Below, in pieces: positions 23,588 through 37,900 of a stretch of 64,000 bases of DNA. A program made the translations under genes and the position numbers. The DNA is from Siphonodentalium dalli. Its lineage: Eukaryota; Mollusca; Scaphopoda; Gadilida; Siphonodentaliidae. The notes under the pieces are model-generated. The model saw only the letters and a list, made by a program, of their open reading frames with translations, did no database searches and was not told the origin of the DNA. The stretch covers positions 126,669,989-126,733,988 of the forward strand of contig CP136068.1 in the NCBI GenBank assembly GCA_032622095.1. Direction: 5' to 3'. The stretch's first letter is position 1; every line of letters starts with the position of its first letter.

Positions 23588-24477
23588 ATTTATTATATTT
23601 TATCGAAAGATCTTCATGCTGTCCCAGATCACATATTTAATGTATGTCCTTTTCATCATAGAAAGATTTTAGAATTTCCAGTGTGACTTTTGTTGTCTCT
23701 TTATTTTTTGCTGCGTGGTCAAATTCGCTTCAATACATTTTCCTGCTTCTAACTGTACAAATCTTAAATCTTCTTCTTCATGAGTTATTGTTACCATTTC
23801 GACTTATTTCGAAAGAAATGGAAAGCAGGCATCGTTGTTAAACAATGCCGTCAGATCAAAACAATACCTTTTTTTTTTACCGAAAACAGACTGAAGATTT
23901 TGTTTAGAACAACTGTAGTGCGAACTTAAGAAATTGAGAAAACATATCTAAGCGATATTGTGAACAACGTTGAGGAAAAACATGATAAATCGTCAAAAAA
24001 TTGAGAAAACATCACATATAAAACAAACAATTTGCTTACGATCATTTATTGTGCTCTAGTTGTCGATTACAAAGACATTTCGGACAAAAAAATGTTGAAC
24101 TTTGGCAGCGAGGCGGGGATGACTTTCAAATTACCTCCCCGGAACAATGGGCATGCTAAAAATAGATTTCTGGATTTTCCAAGCGATAGTGGGTGTGCTA
24201 AAATTAGGAGGCGCGAGGGACACTATCGATAATAGTGAATGCCAAGCAACCAATCACAAGCGTGGATAAGGCTTAGATAGTCACGTGAGATAAAATATTG
24301 AATAATAGCCACGTGCTTCCCGGGATACTTGGCATCGCGCCAAGTAAATTACCGGGCGGATTAATACTATTTAGAAAAGCTGGTTATTGAGTGTTCAGGC
24401 TCATCAGGGTAATAATTGTACCACATATTGAAATAGGTACCTGTAGAATGCGTGTAATTAAATGGATCGATGATTAT

Positions 24478-25742
24478 TTAAAGACGTATTATGGACTTGT
24501 TCGGGTGTGTGAAACTGATAAGTCAGGACACAGGCGCTATGACAACTGGGGGAATGTAGCACTCTACTAACATCACCGAAAATCTCAAGCAAATCGACCG
24601 TAACACTCCATATAAAACCACAGGAGTTTGTCAGAATGATTCTAAATAAGAGATATATAGATATATATAGATATATAAGTAATAAAGAATAGGATTGCAA
24701 CTAGGGGATTAGCGATTTACGTCTTTTTTTTTAGTATCACGAAATTTAGAAACGTGAAAAAACGTTCCGCTCGTGGCACTCTCCATATTCATTGCTATTA
24801 TGACTGTTATACATCAACGTGACCGCTGTGATTTACATTTAGCATGACATTGACAATATCACCTTATGTTCTCTTTATATCACCGCAACACAGGTTTCAT
24901 TTTCGAACCGTCCGCTGATTTCGTGGACACGCGACCATGTACATCCGTTGTAATTAGTTGGCGGTGTCGGGCAAAAATGTACACATATAATAAAAGGGCC
25001 GAGGAATCTGTGCCGTTTGCATCATGCTGTCCGAATATTTCCTGGGCATGTTAATGTTAGTATTAACAATGTAACATTTAAAAGATTTAGGTCTAAATAT
25101 TCGGACCACTGCTGCAAACAACTTCGTCCAAGAGTTGATCAAGTTTTACAGGACACCGTACCCAGCAGCGTGTCATCGAGGGCAGCCAACACTTCGAAAA
25201 TGAAACTTGCCGTTGCGGTGATTTAAAGAGAAAATAGGTGATGTAGTCAATGCGAAATTAAATTTCAGCCACATGCGGTCATATTGATGTATAATAGTCA
25301 TAATAGCAATCTGTCTGAAGATCGCTACAATCGATAACGTTTTGGCTTTCCTATTTTCGAGGCAAAATATTTATAAATAAACATTTGTAGGTCAAATCAC
25401 TAATCCCCTTGATTCATTCCTATACTCTTATTACTATTTATTATTACTACTATTTATTATTATTTGTATATATTTATTATTATTTATTATCATTCTGACA
25501 AACTCCTGTGATAAAACATTGTCTGAACTACGCTCAATTGCAAATATTTACCTCTCGATTCGGGACGCAACTATCGGCGATAAACTAATGAAAACGATTT
25601 CGCCACTGCATTTAATTAATATACAAGAATGACAATGTGTGTTGTCAATTTGGATATGATATTTGTAAAAATAACTACTTTGAGCAAGATGATTATCCAG
25701 TTATATTTGATCACCCTACCAGAGTGTTTCACACCACTTTAA
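24478..25742. mobile_element. TTAA MITE of the ACACTCC family with an internal insertion
   Basis: TTAAAGACGTATTATGGACT at left and GAGTGTTTCACACCACTTTAA at right match 11640-12013. The middle holds an unrelated insertion at 24623-25513. The right end is 139 bp from the BAG1 stop codon, so the BAG1 3' UTR may run into it. Confidence 0.7.
24623..25513. mobile_element. Nested element with CACAGGAGTTTGTCAGAATG ends
   Basis: Inverted ends CACAGGAGTTTGTCAGAATG and CATTCTGACAAACTCCTGTG are flanked by ATAAAAC on both sides, an apparent 7-bp target duplication. Internal inverted segments (ATTATGACTGTTATACATCA and TGATGTATAATAGTCATAAT) make it a foldback. The superfamily is unclear. Confidence 0.65.
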
Positions 25743-25833
25743 CCCAGCAACACGTTTTGTCTTTAAAAATATGTACCGCCAACAACAAATATATTGAAAT
25801 GGACAGAGTGATGACCAAATTAGGAGATGAAAA

Positions 25834-25839
25834 TTTAAT
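25834..25839 (-). promoter_or_regulatory. Candidate BAG1 polyadenylation signal ATTAAA
   Basis: The minus strand reads ATTAAA about 42 bp after the BAG1 stop. It is a common variant signal, but this would be a very short 3' UTR. Plus-strand TTTATT (minus AATAAA) also occurs near 25437 and 25455 inside a transposon remnant and is an alternative. Confidence 0.35.
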
Positions 25840-25880
25840 GAAATGAGAAACTAAATACATAAAATTACACAAAGCTATTG

Positions 25881-25949
25881 TCAGGACTTGGGCTTTGAAA
25901 TGAGTTCATCAACATTTTTAGAGATTCTATCACATGTGTCGAGCTGGGT
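25881..25949 (-). CDS. BAG1: BAG1 last exon and stop
   Basis: A CTTTACAG acceptor lies at 25950-25957 on the minus strand. The exon reads TQLDTCDRISKNVDELISK and ends PKS-stop, which fits human [20 protein letters not shown]. An open plus-strand frame over this stretch is its shadow. The intron before it is about 5.5 kb. Confidence 0.88.
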   Translation of the reverse strand, partial: TQLDTCDRISKNVDELISKPKS

Positions 25950-28900
25950 CTGTAAAGATAAAATGAAGTTAAGATTAGTCAACAGTGTGATATCAACTCT
26001 TCTTATAGAAACTGTACTATGTCACACTCTTAGTACACGTTTGATGATACATGTGAGTGGGAGGCTGGGAGTTCAATACACATACTTCAAGTGTTTAATA
26101 GTGGTATTATTTTAATTTTTTCCTGACGAAATTTGCACCTCTATGATCCTGGTACTGTTATATGGATTTACCGGTCCACACTGTACTATTAAAGGTACTC
26201 AATCCGAACAGAGGGTCCCCATCTAAAGAGATTCCAACAACAACAATCCGATCAGAGGGTCCTATATTACTATTTCTTTGGCTTTGGGGGTAAAAAATAT
26301 TTGATTCGAGTCGAGGAACCCATCAAACAAAGCTCAGAGTTATTAGATATTGATTTTTGAAATTTGTTATTTACTCGAGATGAGTACTAATAATTGCCTT
26401 CAACTGCCGTAATCTGCTCTGGATGTGTAACCAAAATCTATTCAAACAGACAAGGATGGATAACTCTAAAATCAAGTGGTAATAATAACGCAATTTTGAC
26501 TGAGTTCTGGGCCAGAAAGTATTCCCGATAATGAAAAATAATAGATTTCTAAAATCTATATCTAACAAATCTGAGCTTTGATTGGTGACTTCCTCGACTC
26601 GAATCAAATATTTTTGACCCCCGAAGCCATTGAAATAGTAATTGAGAGGAGCTTTATCGGATTGAGTACCTTTAATATATTTGAGATTATCCACCCTGGA
26701 CTATTATTCAGACCGAAACTAATATTAGGCACTTGAGAGTATACATGTACTCTTGAATGGATCAGCCCTTAAATACAGCAAAAGACAATTACATAGAAGC
26801 TAATATAGAATTTCATGCAGTTCTAAATAAATGCCATAGAAGAAAAATGCCAGCTTCAAGGAATAATGGAATAATCCATTAATTTTTAGATAGGTTCAGA
26901 TGATATAAGTAGACTAACAGGCAGAGAAACAACCTATGGATTCCATCTAACGTGTTATTTCATTTGTGTGAATATTTTGTGAAGTTCAGCTAGAAGCCTG
27001 AGTTTAGTTTGCCTGTCATTTGCAGAATGAGGTCCCCAAATTGGGGACCTAAAGAAACTAAACTAAAAAAGAAATAGAATCTATGTGAAGAAGTTTCTAC
27101 AGAAATTTTATAATAAAGAAACTTTCCAGAGAAGATGAGGCGTAAGCAGAATGAGGTCCCCCAGAAGGTAAATTTAGTGATGCTAGCCTGTTATGCAGGA
27201 TAGCGTCACTAAATTCACCCTCTGGGGGACCTCATTCTGCAAATGACAGGCAAACTAATCTCAGGCAAGTTCAGTTAGCAGTCTGAGGCTGTTTGTTGAA
27301 CTTATCAGTTGAACATCCCAACAACTCAATTAATACTTTCTATACTAATAGTGTCCCCCGAAAAAGTGGCTTCATTGGGGGCATCAGCTTTTCTGAAAAA
27401 AATAACAAGGACCCTAAATCCGAAGCAACCAGACAAAAATGGGTGGATTGTACCCATATTCGAACTTGATCTGTATTTCGAGCTGATAAACGCACATTCC
27501 AAATTTGATTAAGATATGATCACACAAACTGAAGTTATCATCCGGAAACCAGAAAATTACAAGATTCTAAGTAAAAAAAGGGCCATAACTCTTGCAAAAA
27601 TGGGCGGAGCAAACCCATATTCGAACTTGACCTGTATTTTGGTCTGATAAACTCACCTATGAAATTTGCTTCTAATAACCAAAATTAAAGTTATCATCCA
27701 GAAACCATTTCTGGACGGACGGACACTGGCTATTTTAATAGTCCCCCGAAAAAAATATTTCGGGGAACAAATACTCATTGACAAGTAGTTCCCGAAGGAA
27801 ATGTTCAGGTAATAAGTTCAACCAACGACCATACCGGTAGGTCATTTGTTGAACTTATATGAACATTTCCCTCCAATGAAAGTGAATCCTTCTGCACTTC
27901 TATTAATCTTTTTGCCGACCAATTTCTTTCAAATTAGCTAGAATTAGCATTGTTATCATTGTACTAAAATAATGCGGATGAAGATGGATAACACTAAAAT
28001 CAAGTGGTAATACGGCCTAATTTTGTGATACTTTATTGATAATACGGCCATATCTTGTTGAACAAAATGTTGATAAATAACAAGTTTTGGGAAATTTGAT
28101 ACCATAGTTGACAGTGGTTAGCATTATTTTGTTGCAATAAATTGATTCTGATAACTAAAGCGTATTTTGAAGAAATGTTATTGTTGTTGTATCTTGATGG
28201 TATGGGACCATCTGATCGGATTTGAGTACCTTTAATGACATCACTGTTATTTAACCAGTGAGAGTCCTGAATATCACATCAAATGAGACCTATTTTACCT
28301 GATAACTTAATGAGAAGCTTCCATTCAGATAGGTTGAGGTTGAGGTTACCTGATATCTTCGATACCCCGTATTATATCATTAAAAAAGCCATTACATATT
28401 TCCTTATTCATCACTAGTGATGAATAGGCACATGCTACATATCACTTGGCAGCACACCAACATGATCATACCGCGTCTTTACATTGGTTAAAGCAGATTA
28501 ATACTATTTTGAAAAGCCGCACATGATGCCAACTCCAGACAATGCAAAATGATTGCTTTGTTCATTAAATTGTTGTTCAACTTCATTGCACTTATGAAAA
28601 TAGACAAAGAGGCAAATTTGGGAACTATATTTTCTTTTGCCAGCCGCAGAGCGCGCAATTGTCATATATGGTTGTGAAGCGTCTCAGCCAACACTGTAAA
28701 TTCTGTAATGTATGTATTTTTCAGCTTCTTTTAAGGATTTTTATTTGTTAAAAAGGCATAAAGCTCTAGATTTTTCATGTGATATACAAGATCTTCAACT
28801 TGTTATGTTGGGATATAAGATTTTATGAAACTCGTTTAATAAATTTGATTCACAACACTTCTGCAACTCATTGTGAATAAAAAATTATTTTTGTTATAAT

Positions 28901-31900
28901 TTTGTTAAATTTTCTTGTTAAATTTTCTGAAAACGAAGATGAATAGTATATGGACATTTGTATATTTCATATTATCATTACTTATCAACGCCAAGTTGGT
29001 GGTACTAGTTCAGTTGGAAGACATTGTTACTTCTTTTACAGTCTCAAAGATAGTAAAATGTGAAACCTCAGTCACATGATTCATAAATATCTGTCCAAGA
29101 TGTTGATTCGACTGTATAAGGATGTTTTCGTGAGAAGGATATGGGCTTTTTGTGAAAAATGTGAATGCTATTTTCTAAGAAACTCTTTTTTTGATGTTTT
29201 ATATTGGTAGAAATTTACTATGAAAGTGTCAATGACACTGTAGCTCAACTTAGGTAGGGGAATAATTTAATGGTTGACAGTAAATGGAGGAATAGGAAAG
29301 GTGCTAATTGAAATGTCTAACCTGTGCCAAAGGATTTAGTCATGCAAAGAGTAAAATCCAAGATGGCTGCTGGCGGCCATGTTTTTTTGGCCAATTGACC
29401 CCAAAAGGGTCATTCCCATCTACGTGTCATTGTTAACATCCATGACAAATTTCATGAAGATCTGACCAAAGCTACGACCTGTAGCCCGCGCCAAAGGAAA
29501 TAGTCATGCAAAGAGTAAAATCCAAGATGGCTGCTGGCAGCCATGTTTTTCAGCCGAATGACCCCAAAATGACTCGTTCCCATCTACATGTCTTTGTTAA
29601 CATCCATGACAAATTTCATGAAGTTCCGACCAAAGCTACGACCTGTAGCCAGCGCCAAAGGATTTAGTCATGCAAAGAGTAAAATCCAAGATGGCTGCTG
29701 GCGGCCATGTATTTTGGCCGAACGACCCCAAAATCATTCGTTTCCCATCTACATGTCAATATTAACATCTATGACATATTTCATGATGATCAGACGAACA
29801 ATGGATTGAAATTTGAAATCCAAGACGGCCACCAGCGGCCATGTTTTTCGGCTGAACGACCCCAAAATGACTCATTCCCATCTACTTGTCATTGTTAACA
29901 TCCATGACAAATTTCATGAAGTTCCGACCAAAGCTACGACCTGTAGCCCGTGCCAAAGGATTTAGTCATGCAAAGAGTAAAATCCAAGATGGCTGCTGGC
30001 GGCCATGTTTTTTGGCCGAACGACCCCAAAATGACTCGTTCCCATCTACATGTCAATATTAACATCTATGACATATTTCATGATGATCAGACGAACAATG
30101 GATTGAAATTTGAAATCCAAGACGGCCACCAGTTGCCATGTTTTTCGGTCGAACGACCCCAAAATGACTCGTTCCCATCTACATGTCATTGTTAACATCC
30201 ATGACAAATTTCATGAAGTTCCGACCAAAGCTACGACCTGTAGCCCGTGCCAAAGGATTTAGTCATGCAAAGAGTAAAATCCAAGATGGCTGCTGGCGGC
30301 CATGTTTTTTGGCCGAACGACCCCAAAATCACTCGTTCCCATCTACATGTCAATATTAACATCTATGACATATTTCATGATGATCAAACGAACAGTACGA
30401 CCTGTAGCCCGCGCCAATGGATTGAAATTTGAAATCCAAGATGGCCACCAGCGGCCATGTTTTTCGGCCGAACGACCCCAAAATGACTCGTTCCTATCTA
30501 CATGTCATCGTTAACATCCATGACAAATTTCATGAAGTTCCGACCAAAGCTACGACCTGTAGCCCGTGCCAAAGGATTTAGTCATGCAAAGAGTAAAATC
30601 CAAGAATAGCTGCTGGCGGTCATGTTTTTTGGCCGAACGACCCCAAAATCACTCGTTCCCATCTACATGTCAATATTAACATCTATGACATATTTCATGA
30701 TGATCAGACGAACAGTACGACCTGTAGCCGACGCCAATGGATTGAAATTTGAAATCAAGATGGCCGCCAGCGGCCATGTTTTTCAGTCAAACGACCCCAA
30801 AATGACTTGTTCCCATCTACATGTCATTGTTAACATCCATGACAAATTTCATGAAGTTCCGACCAAAGCTACGACCTGTAGCCCGCGCCAAAGGATTTAG
30901 TCAAGCAAAGAGTAAAATCCAAGATGGCTGCTGGCAGCCATGTTTTTCGGCCGAACGACACCAAAATGACTCGTTCCCATCTACATGTGATTGTTAACAT
31001 CCATGACAAATTTCATGAAGTTCCGACCAAAGCTACAACCTGTAGCCCGCGCCAAAGGATTTAGTCATGCAAAGAGTAAAATCCAAGATGGCTGCTGGCA
31101 GCCATGTTTTTTGGCCGAACGACCCCAAAATGACTCGTTCCCATCTACATGTCAATATTAACATCCATGACAAATTTCATGATGATCAGACGAACAGTAC
31201 GACCTGTAGCCTGCGCCAATGGATTCAATTTTGAAATCCAAGATGGCCACCAGCGGCCATGTTTTTTGGCCGAATGACACCAAAATGACTCGTTCCCATC
31301 TACATGTCAATGTCAACATTCATGACAAATCTCATAAAGATCAGACCAAAGGTACGACCTGTAGCCCGCGCCAAAGGAAATTGTTGACGGACACACACAG
31401 ACACATACACACACGGACGACGGACGCCAAACCATGGCAATAGCTCAAACTTACAAAGTAAGTTGAGCTAATAAGGACAATACATTCTGTCATTTTTACC
31501 TGTACATCTTTGATGAGACTTCTGCGTTTGAGCTTGCCTTCTGTATTAGTGTCATCAAATTTGAGTGAATCGAGACATTCAATGAATTTCATAAAGCCCT
31601 CCGATATTCCACCAACTTGCTTCCTCACCCGATTGAGGGACTGCTCCTGAAGATTTTCACTAAGAAAACCCTGTAATATTAAAATCAAGAATCCAAATCA
31701 GGCCTAAGATTTGTGGTCCCAATCTGCTGAAACCCATCTTTAATATTTTGGTTTCGTTAAATTTCTTATTCTGTGACTTAACCCATTCTATACTAAATGG
31801 ATTTTATAAAAATATTGGCATAGACTTGTTCATATAATAAGTTCAACAAATGACCTACGTTGTTGAACTTATTATCTGAACATTTCCTATGAGAACTACT

Positions 31901-34900
31901 CGTCAATGAGTGTTTAGTATAGAAAGAGTTAAACCCTGCAAAAACGGGACATATTATGTTGGTCCAGCCGTCTGTTGAGGCATCGGTTCATCTGTTTGCT
32001 TTTTCCGTTTCCGGATGATAACATTAGTAAGTCTGGAATGAAATTTGGTATGTGAGTTTATTAGCCCAAAATACAGGTCATGTTCGAATTTGGGTTCCGC
32101 CTGCCAGTTTTGTGGAAATTACCACAGGCATATTTTGCCACGCCCAAGCGATGCTCTTGTTAAATGTAAGCTTCATAAAATTTGGCTTGGCATTTCCAAG
32201 TTCATGTACAATCAAACTATAATAAAATCAATTTGTTTTTTCATTTTGGTATCCAAGTTAGACATTTGATGCAATTTGATAGAGAGCTGTGACAACTTAT
32301 TGACAAGAATCTTTCATCATCACAAGCAAGGTTCATATGATGGTTCTCACTGATAAAATATTCTCAGGTAAACAACAATATGGCCTCATAATTAGTGCTG
32401 TGCTGTTTATCGATTTCTCGGTTTGGTTTCGGTTTAATATCAAAACCTAAACCGATAGGTCAACAAAAAACCCAGTCTTCCAGTTTCAATTAATAGACAC
32501 CATTGGTCACCAATTTACACTCTTCATGACGTAAAGTAAGCAAACGTACCACGTCGATCTTCCATCGGCTGCTATTTCCCATGACAACAAACTATGTCCC
32601 AACAATTAATTGATTGTACAACAGATCTATTTATAATCCATCGAGAAGTTTCTTTTTTTGGCATACAACACATCCACATGATTGTAGGGTTCCATTGGCA
32701 TAGAGTGATATTAAAACTTCCTAAGTTCCTATCAGCCGATTTGGCCAGTAACACACATATTTATATGCTTGACTATGCTGCGTTCACATTTCTTGAAAAA
32801 TGTGGAGCGACCTATATTATTGTATTTAATTTAATTTCAAAATGGTTAAATCTACAAGCCTCTAGTATTTCACATGTCAAAGCAGAGCCTCTGTAGCAAT
32901 GTAGCTACCTTGACCTCAGATCAAGTCGTCCGGTTCATTTTTACGGCAAATATACATCATCTGCAGTATGCAGATTGAGGACAGGGTATCAGGCTACATT
33001 GCGTGGCACATATTGTTTTTACTATATTTCCATAAAAATATAAATCCAAAAGAGTCAGTGGCCCACAAAGCCATGACCATGTATCGACTTACATGCACAA
33101 GTGGTAATTATAAGGTAGAACTTCGTCATACATATAGTTTCCATATTTGGTTGAGTGAATGCCACTGTTTGGAGGTCAGTGAGATTACCTGATAGCTCGC
33201 AGGAATATTTTAAGCATGCTAACTTTACTAAGCAAACACTGATACGGTCAATATGTATCATGCGAGTTAGTTAATTAGTAAGTTTGTCACATTGTATAAT
33301 AACGAACACGCAAAAAAGCTATGCACAACCACTGGTGTTGGTGTTTAAAAAATTTGAAAACAAGTTGCGTAATTTAATAGTCATATCTTTGGGTAAACAA
33401 GGAACTGGCCCGAGGTCAAGGTAGTTATATGTACATTGCAACATACCTGTAGACAGACTCCGTAGTCAGCTGACTGTGGCAGTACATTGGAGTGGGTGGC
33501 GGTGGATGTCTCATGGCATATTTATTTAGACATAATATATCAGCCTTATCGGGATATGATTTTGGTACAAAATTTTAGTTCATGGTACAATATAATACAT
33601 TTTCTACATGAGTGTTCTAATGTGGTGTCAAATATAACCAAAACCAAAATCATGGGTTTTTTATCACAAAACCAAACCAGAACCAAAACCGATTCAAAAT
33701 TTCAAAATTGCACATCACTACTCAAAAATTCAAAATATGGTGCTGGTCATTTGCAGAATGAGGTCCCAGAAGGTGAATTTAGTGACGATACCCCACACAG
33801 TAGGCTAGCATCCCTAAATTCACCCTCTTGGGACCTCATTCTGCATGGTCTCATCTGCTATGGGAGACCAAGACTCAGGTGGGGAAGATGGTGATGTGCA
33901 TTCATTGGGCGCCTCGATTATGCATTGTGTCGTCTGCCAATTAGGGGATATAGAGAAACTAACTAAAAAAGAAAAAGAAACTTTCTAAATAAGTAACTAA
34001 AAAAATGGTTAATTAGATAATAAATATACTTTCCGGAGAAACTGAAGCCTAAAGTAGCATTCACAAGAGTCCTTTGCATTGAAATTGTATTAGAGACAAC
34101 ACCAATGTGTTCAGACGGCTGCGATGCGTCTGTTACGTTGTATGAGCTAACGCACACAATGGAGAGATTCTATTTTTAACACAACATAAAACATAATGCA
34201 TACCTTATATGGCATGCATCATGACATTTCTTGTTTTCAATCGATAAAAGATGGCGACTGTCTTCGAAGTGAAGGAAAATAGTCTTGTATTTATGTCAAT
34301 ATACAGTTTTAGTTATTTGGATTTGACAGGTTATACATTATTGTACAATTAATTTATGACAGATAGATTAATAGATTGATTTGCATTATTGCGTTTATTT
34401 CAATTTCGAACTTATTAACTCCAATTATTAATCGGAAGCTCCCTGTTATAATGCAATATACGCGCTTATGTGATCGGCTTAACGCAGATGACAGATTATA
34501 TCACTCCTTAATAATAAGATCAAGAGGGTGAATTTGGTTACCACAATATAGGGCAAAATTAGGAGAAATATTGAGAACAACTCAATACAGTAATGCCCTA
34601 AATAATCAACTCCTTAACAACAGCAGAATTATGGGTAATTTTTCAAGATTTAGTCGGATATATGGCTTGTTGCCATTCATTGGAAAGCTCTCAGTGAGAG
34701 CTTCCGATGAATGGCAACAAGCCATATTTCCGACTAAATCATGAAAAATTACCCATAATTCTTCTGTGGTTAAGGAGTTGATTATTTAGGCCATTACTAT
34801 ATTTAATCAGCCTAGGTTTGAAGCACCAGCAGTTTGAGTGTCGAAACCTGTATAAACACCTCAAAAAAAGAAAGTCCCCCTCTAATATATTCTGCAATAC

Positions 34901-37900
34901 ATTTATCGGAGATATTTAATTGGATTTTTATGAAACTTTCCACAAATGATTTGTGGTACCAGAGACATCAAGTGTTCTAAGCACTGTGCTGTGAGGTGAG
35001 ATACGGCTGAGTGAGCACGAATTGAATGGAAGAGGGGCACTTTTAAAAAGTTACAAAAACACAGGTAGAGTGATCGTGCAGTCATTCGGCTGTGCCTTGG
35101 TCCCCCCCACTTCTCGCACAGGGTTGGAACATCCTTATCTGTTGGTGTCTCAATTGGCCTACATGGTGGGGAAACATGGTTTACTGAAAAATGGCTTCAT
35201 AGAGACTGATTTAAATAACTCTGTGTTGCTCACGGCATGAAACTTCAAGGTGTCATTCATAAGGAAAGTGGTTAGACTGAATAGCCTGGGCATGCAGCGG
35301 GCACATTGTGTCCCGAAGATGACACGCATGTTATCGAGGACTCACAGTGTCACTTTTGGACCACATTTACAGCCAGTAACAACTTGTGTGAACAATGGAA
35401 CACTGGAGTGACTGTCCACTCTACGTCAGTGTTTTGCAACTTTTGAAAAGCACACCTCTTCCCTCAGCTGGCCATAACATAACTCACAGGATGGTGTCTT
35501 GCACAGGCTGTGTCTCAGATACCACTGAACATTTGCTAATGTTTCGTCAAAATCCATCCAATATCTCATAAATTTAGGTGTTTATATGCAGAGAATTACG
35601 TGAGTCTTCATCAGGCCATGTGCATGTAGATTCAGTACATATTTACCTTGTCAAAACTCTCAATTTCTGCAGCAATATCTCCCAATTTCTTTCCTTGAGA
35701 AGATACTTTTCTTTCAGTTTCTCTCAACTTTTTCATGTCTTCATCATCTTGAGGAATTGGCTAAAATAACGTTTTAATGACATATTATGTGCTTATTATA
35801 CTACAGCACTGCTCACAATAAGTAAGCGACCTGCTTTAACGAGGTGTACATGCGTTAGTACCGCTGTGCAATACCGCAAGATACTGCCGAATCGCGGTTG
35901 CACTAACTGAATTCATGCAGGCCACCTAGTTTGTTTCACACATGTTTTCACTTCACCATGGAGGGCGGTTAGCAGTAAATTGAATGCGGTTACGTGCGGT
36001 CACGAAAAAATAATGCGGTGTATGCCTGTACCGAGCAACAACAAGCAGTGACCAACGGTAACATACCGCCCAGTAACCAGCGGTAACATACCGTCCAGTT
36101 CCGTGGGTTAACCGCCCTTCACCACAGTACAAAATGATAAACGCGGTATTCTGGTGGTATCACCACGGTAAGTACCGATCCATAACTTCGTTAAACAGGA
36201 CGCTTAATGAGAGCATAGCAGTAAATCAAATAAGCCTGCAAATAGCATGTCTATCATTTGCAGAATGTGGTCCCCAGGGGGTGAAGTTAGTGACACTATC
36301 CCGCACGGCAGGTTAGCATCACCAAATTCACCCGTCTGCTTAGGCCTCAACTGTTATGGGAGACCTAAGATAAGATTGAAGTTCCCCAGTTGAAGTTGGT
36401 GATGTTCACCCATCAGTCACCTCGATTATGCATTTTATCTTCTGCAAATTAGGGGATATAGAAACTTCCCAGAAGGGAAAAAGTAACTAAAAACAATGTT
36501 AATTTGAGACAATAGATACTTCACAGAAGATGAGGCCTAACCAGAATGAGGTCCCCAGAGGGTGAGTTTGCTGTGTGGGATAGCATCACTAAATCCACCC
36601 TATGGAGACCTCATTCTACAAATGACAGACACACTATTTGCAGGCGTGAAATCAAACTAATGTTTTACGACTCAGCCACTACACTAGTGTTCGCGCTGGT
36701 CCGAAAAATCTTCTGGCCAAAAAAAATCTTCTGGCCAAATGAAATTTTTAGTGGCCAAATAAAAAAACATATTTCCAACTAATTCATGAAAAATTACCCA
36801 TAATTCTGCTGTGGTTAAGGAGTCGATTATTTAGGGCATTACTGTATTAGAGGGAAATTTTCAGACATATTATCTGAACATTTCCTAAGGGAGCAACTCA
36901 TCAATAGGTATTTAGAACAGAAAGTGATAATTAACCAGCTAAACTGGTTTGCTTTTAACCCTTAAAGATACTGTGCCAGTGCATTCTCCCATAGGGAGCC
37001 TCACATATATAAGAAAATGCACTGGCTTACAAGGTCAAGGTAAATATTGTTAGGCCAATGTATTCTCTTATATATGCGAGGCTCCCTATGGGAGACTCGC
37101 ATATATAAGAGAATGCATTGGCACAGGGTTTTCGCAAAACTTCAGGAAGCTCCAGTCATGGATGGGTTAATGCAACTGATTGGCTATTTCATCCTTTACA
37201 ATGATGGGAAAAGGATGAAAATATAGGGTATGACATGTACCGGGTACATAGTAGTGATGCAAATAAAAACTCACCTTCCTCCCGATCAGCATCAGTTTAG
37301 CTCCACCCTTAATTCCAAGAGAACGAAGTGTTGAGTCCTTCTCAGATAATGACTTTCCTGTGAACAGTGAAGAAAGAGTGAAACCAGAACTGACTAACTA
37401 AGTTTAAGGCCAAATAAAATAAAAATATTGTGTTCTTAACCCTTTGAGTGCCAGGTCGATTTTTGTATCAACCCATATACCCTGTGCCAATGCATTCTCT
37501 TATATATGCGAGTCGACCATAGGTCGCCTCGCATATATAAGAGAATGCATTGGCCTAACATTTTTTTTTTTTTTACAATTTTTTACAATATTAATAATAT
37601 TTATTCTTATATTCTTTAACCCTTTACCCAACAGAAGGGCCCTGTGCCATGCATTCTCTTATATATGCGAGTCGACCATAGGTCGCCTCGCATATATAAG
37701 AGAATGCATTGGCTTAACACATTAAAAATTATAAAATTGTTAAAGAATGTAAGAAAAAATGGTAAAAAGTGTTGAAAAAAGATTTTTTATAGGCCAATGC
37801 ATTCTCTTATATATGCGAGGCGACCTATGGTCGACTCGCATATATAAGAGAATGCATTGGCACAGGGCATAACTGTAACTATCACAATGTGGTCAGTGAG

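Noticed and set aside
25888-26115. 75-codon plus-strand frame
   Set aside because: It overlaps the minus-strand last exon of BAG1, which has a proper acceptor and a homologous protein; the plus frame is its shadow.
29588-31443. Series of similar 60-90 codon frames (HLHVNINIYDIFHDDQT)
   Set aside because: They follow the 150-bp tandem units and break at unit changes; repeat artefacts.
32594-32896. 100-codon frame inside the hAT-like element as a transposase fragment
   Set aside because: No hAT catalytic or dimerisation motif could be seen; length and composition are compatible with chance.
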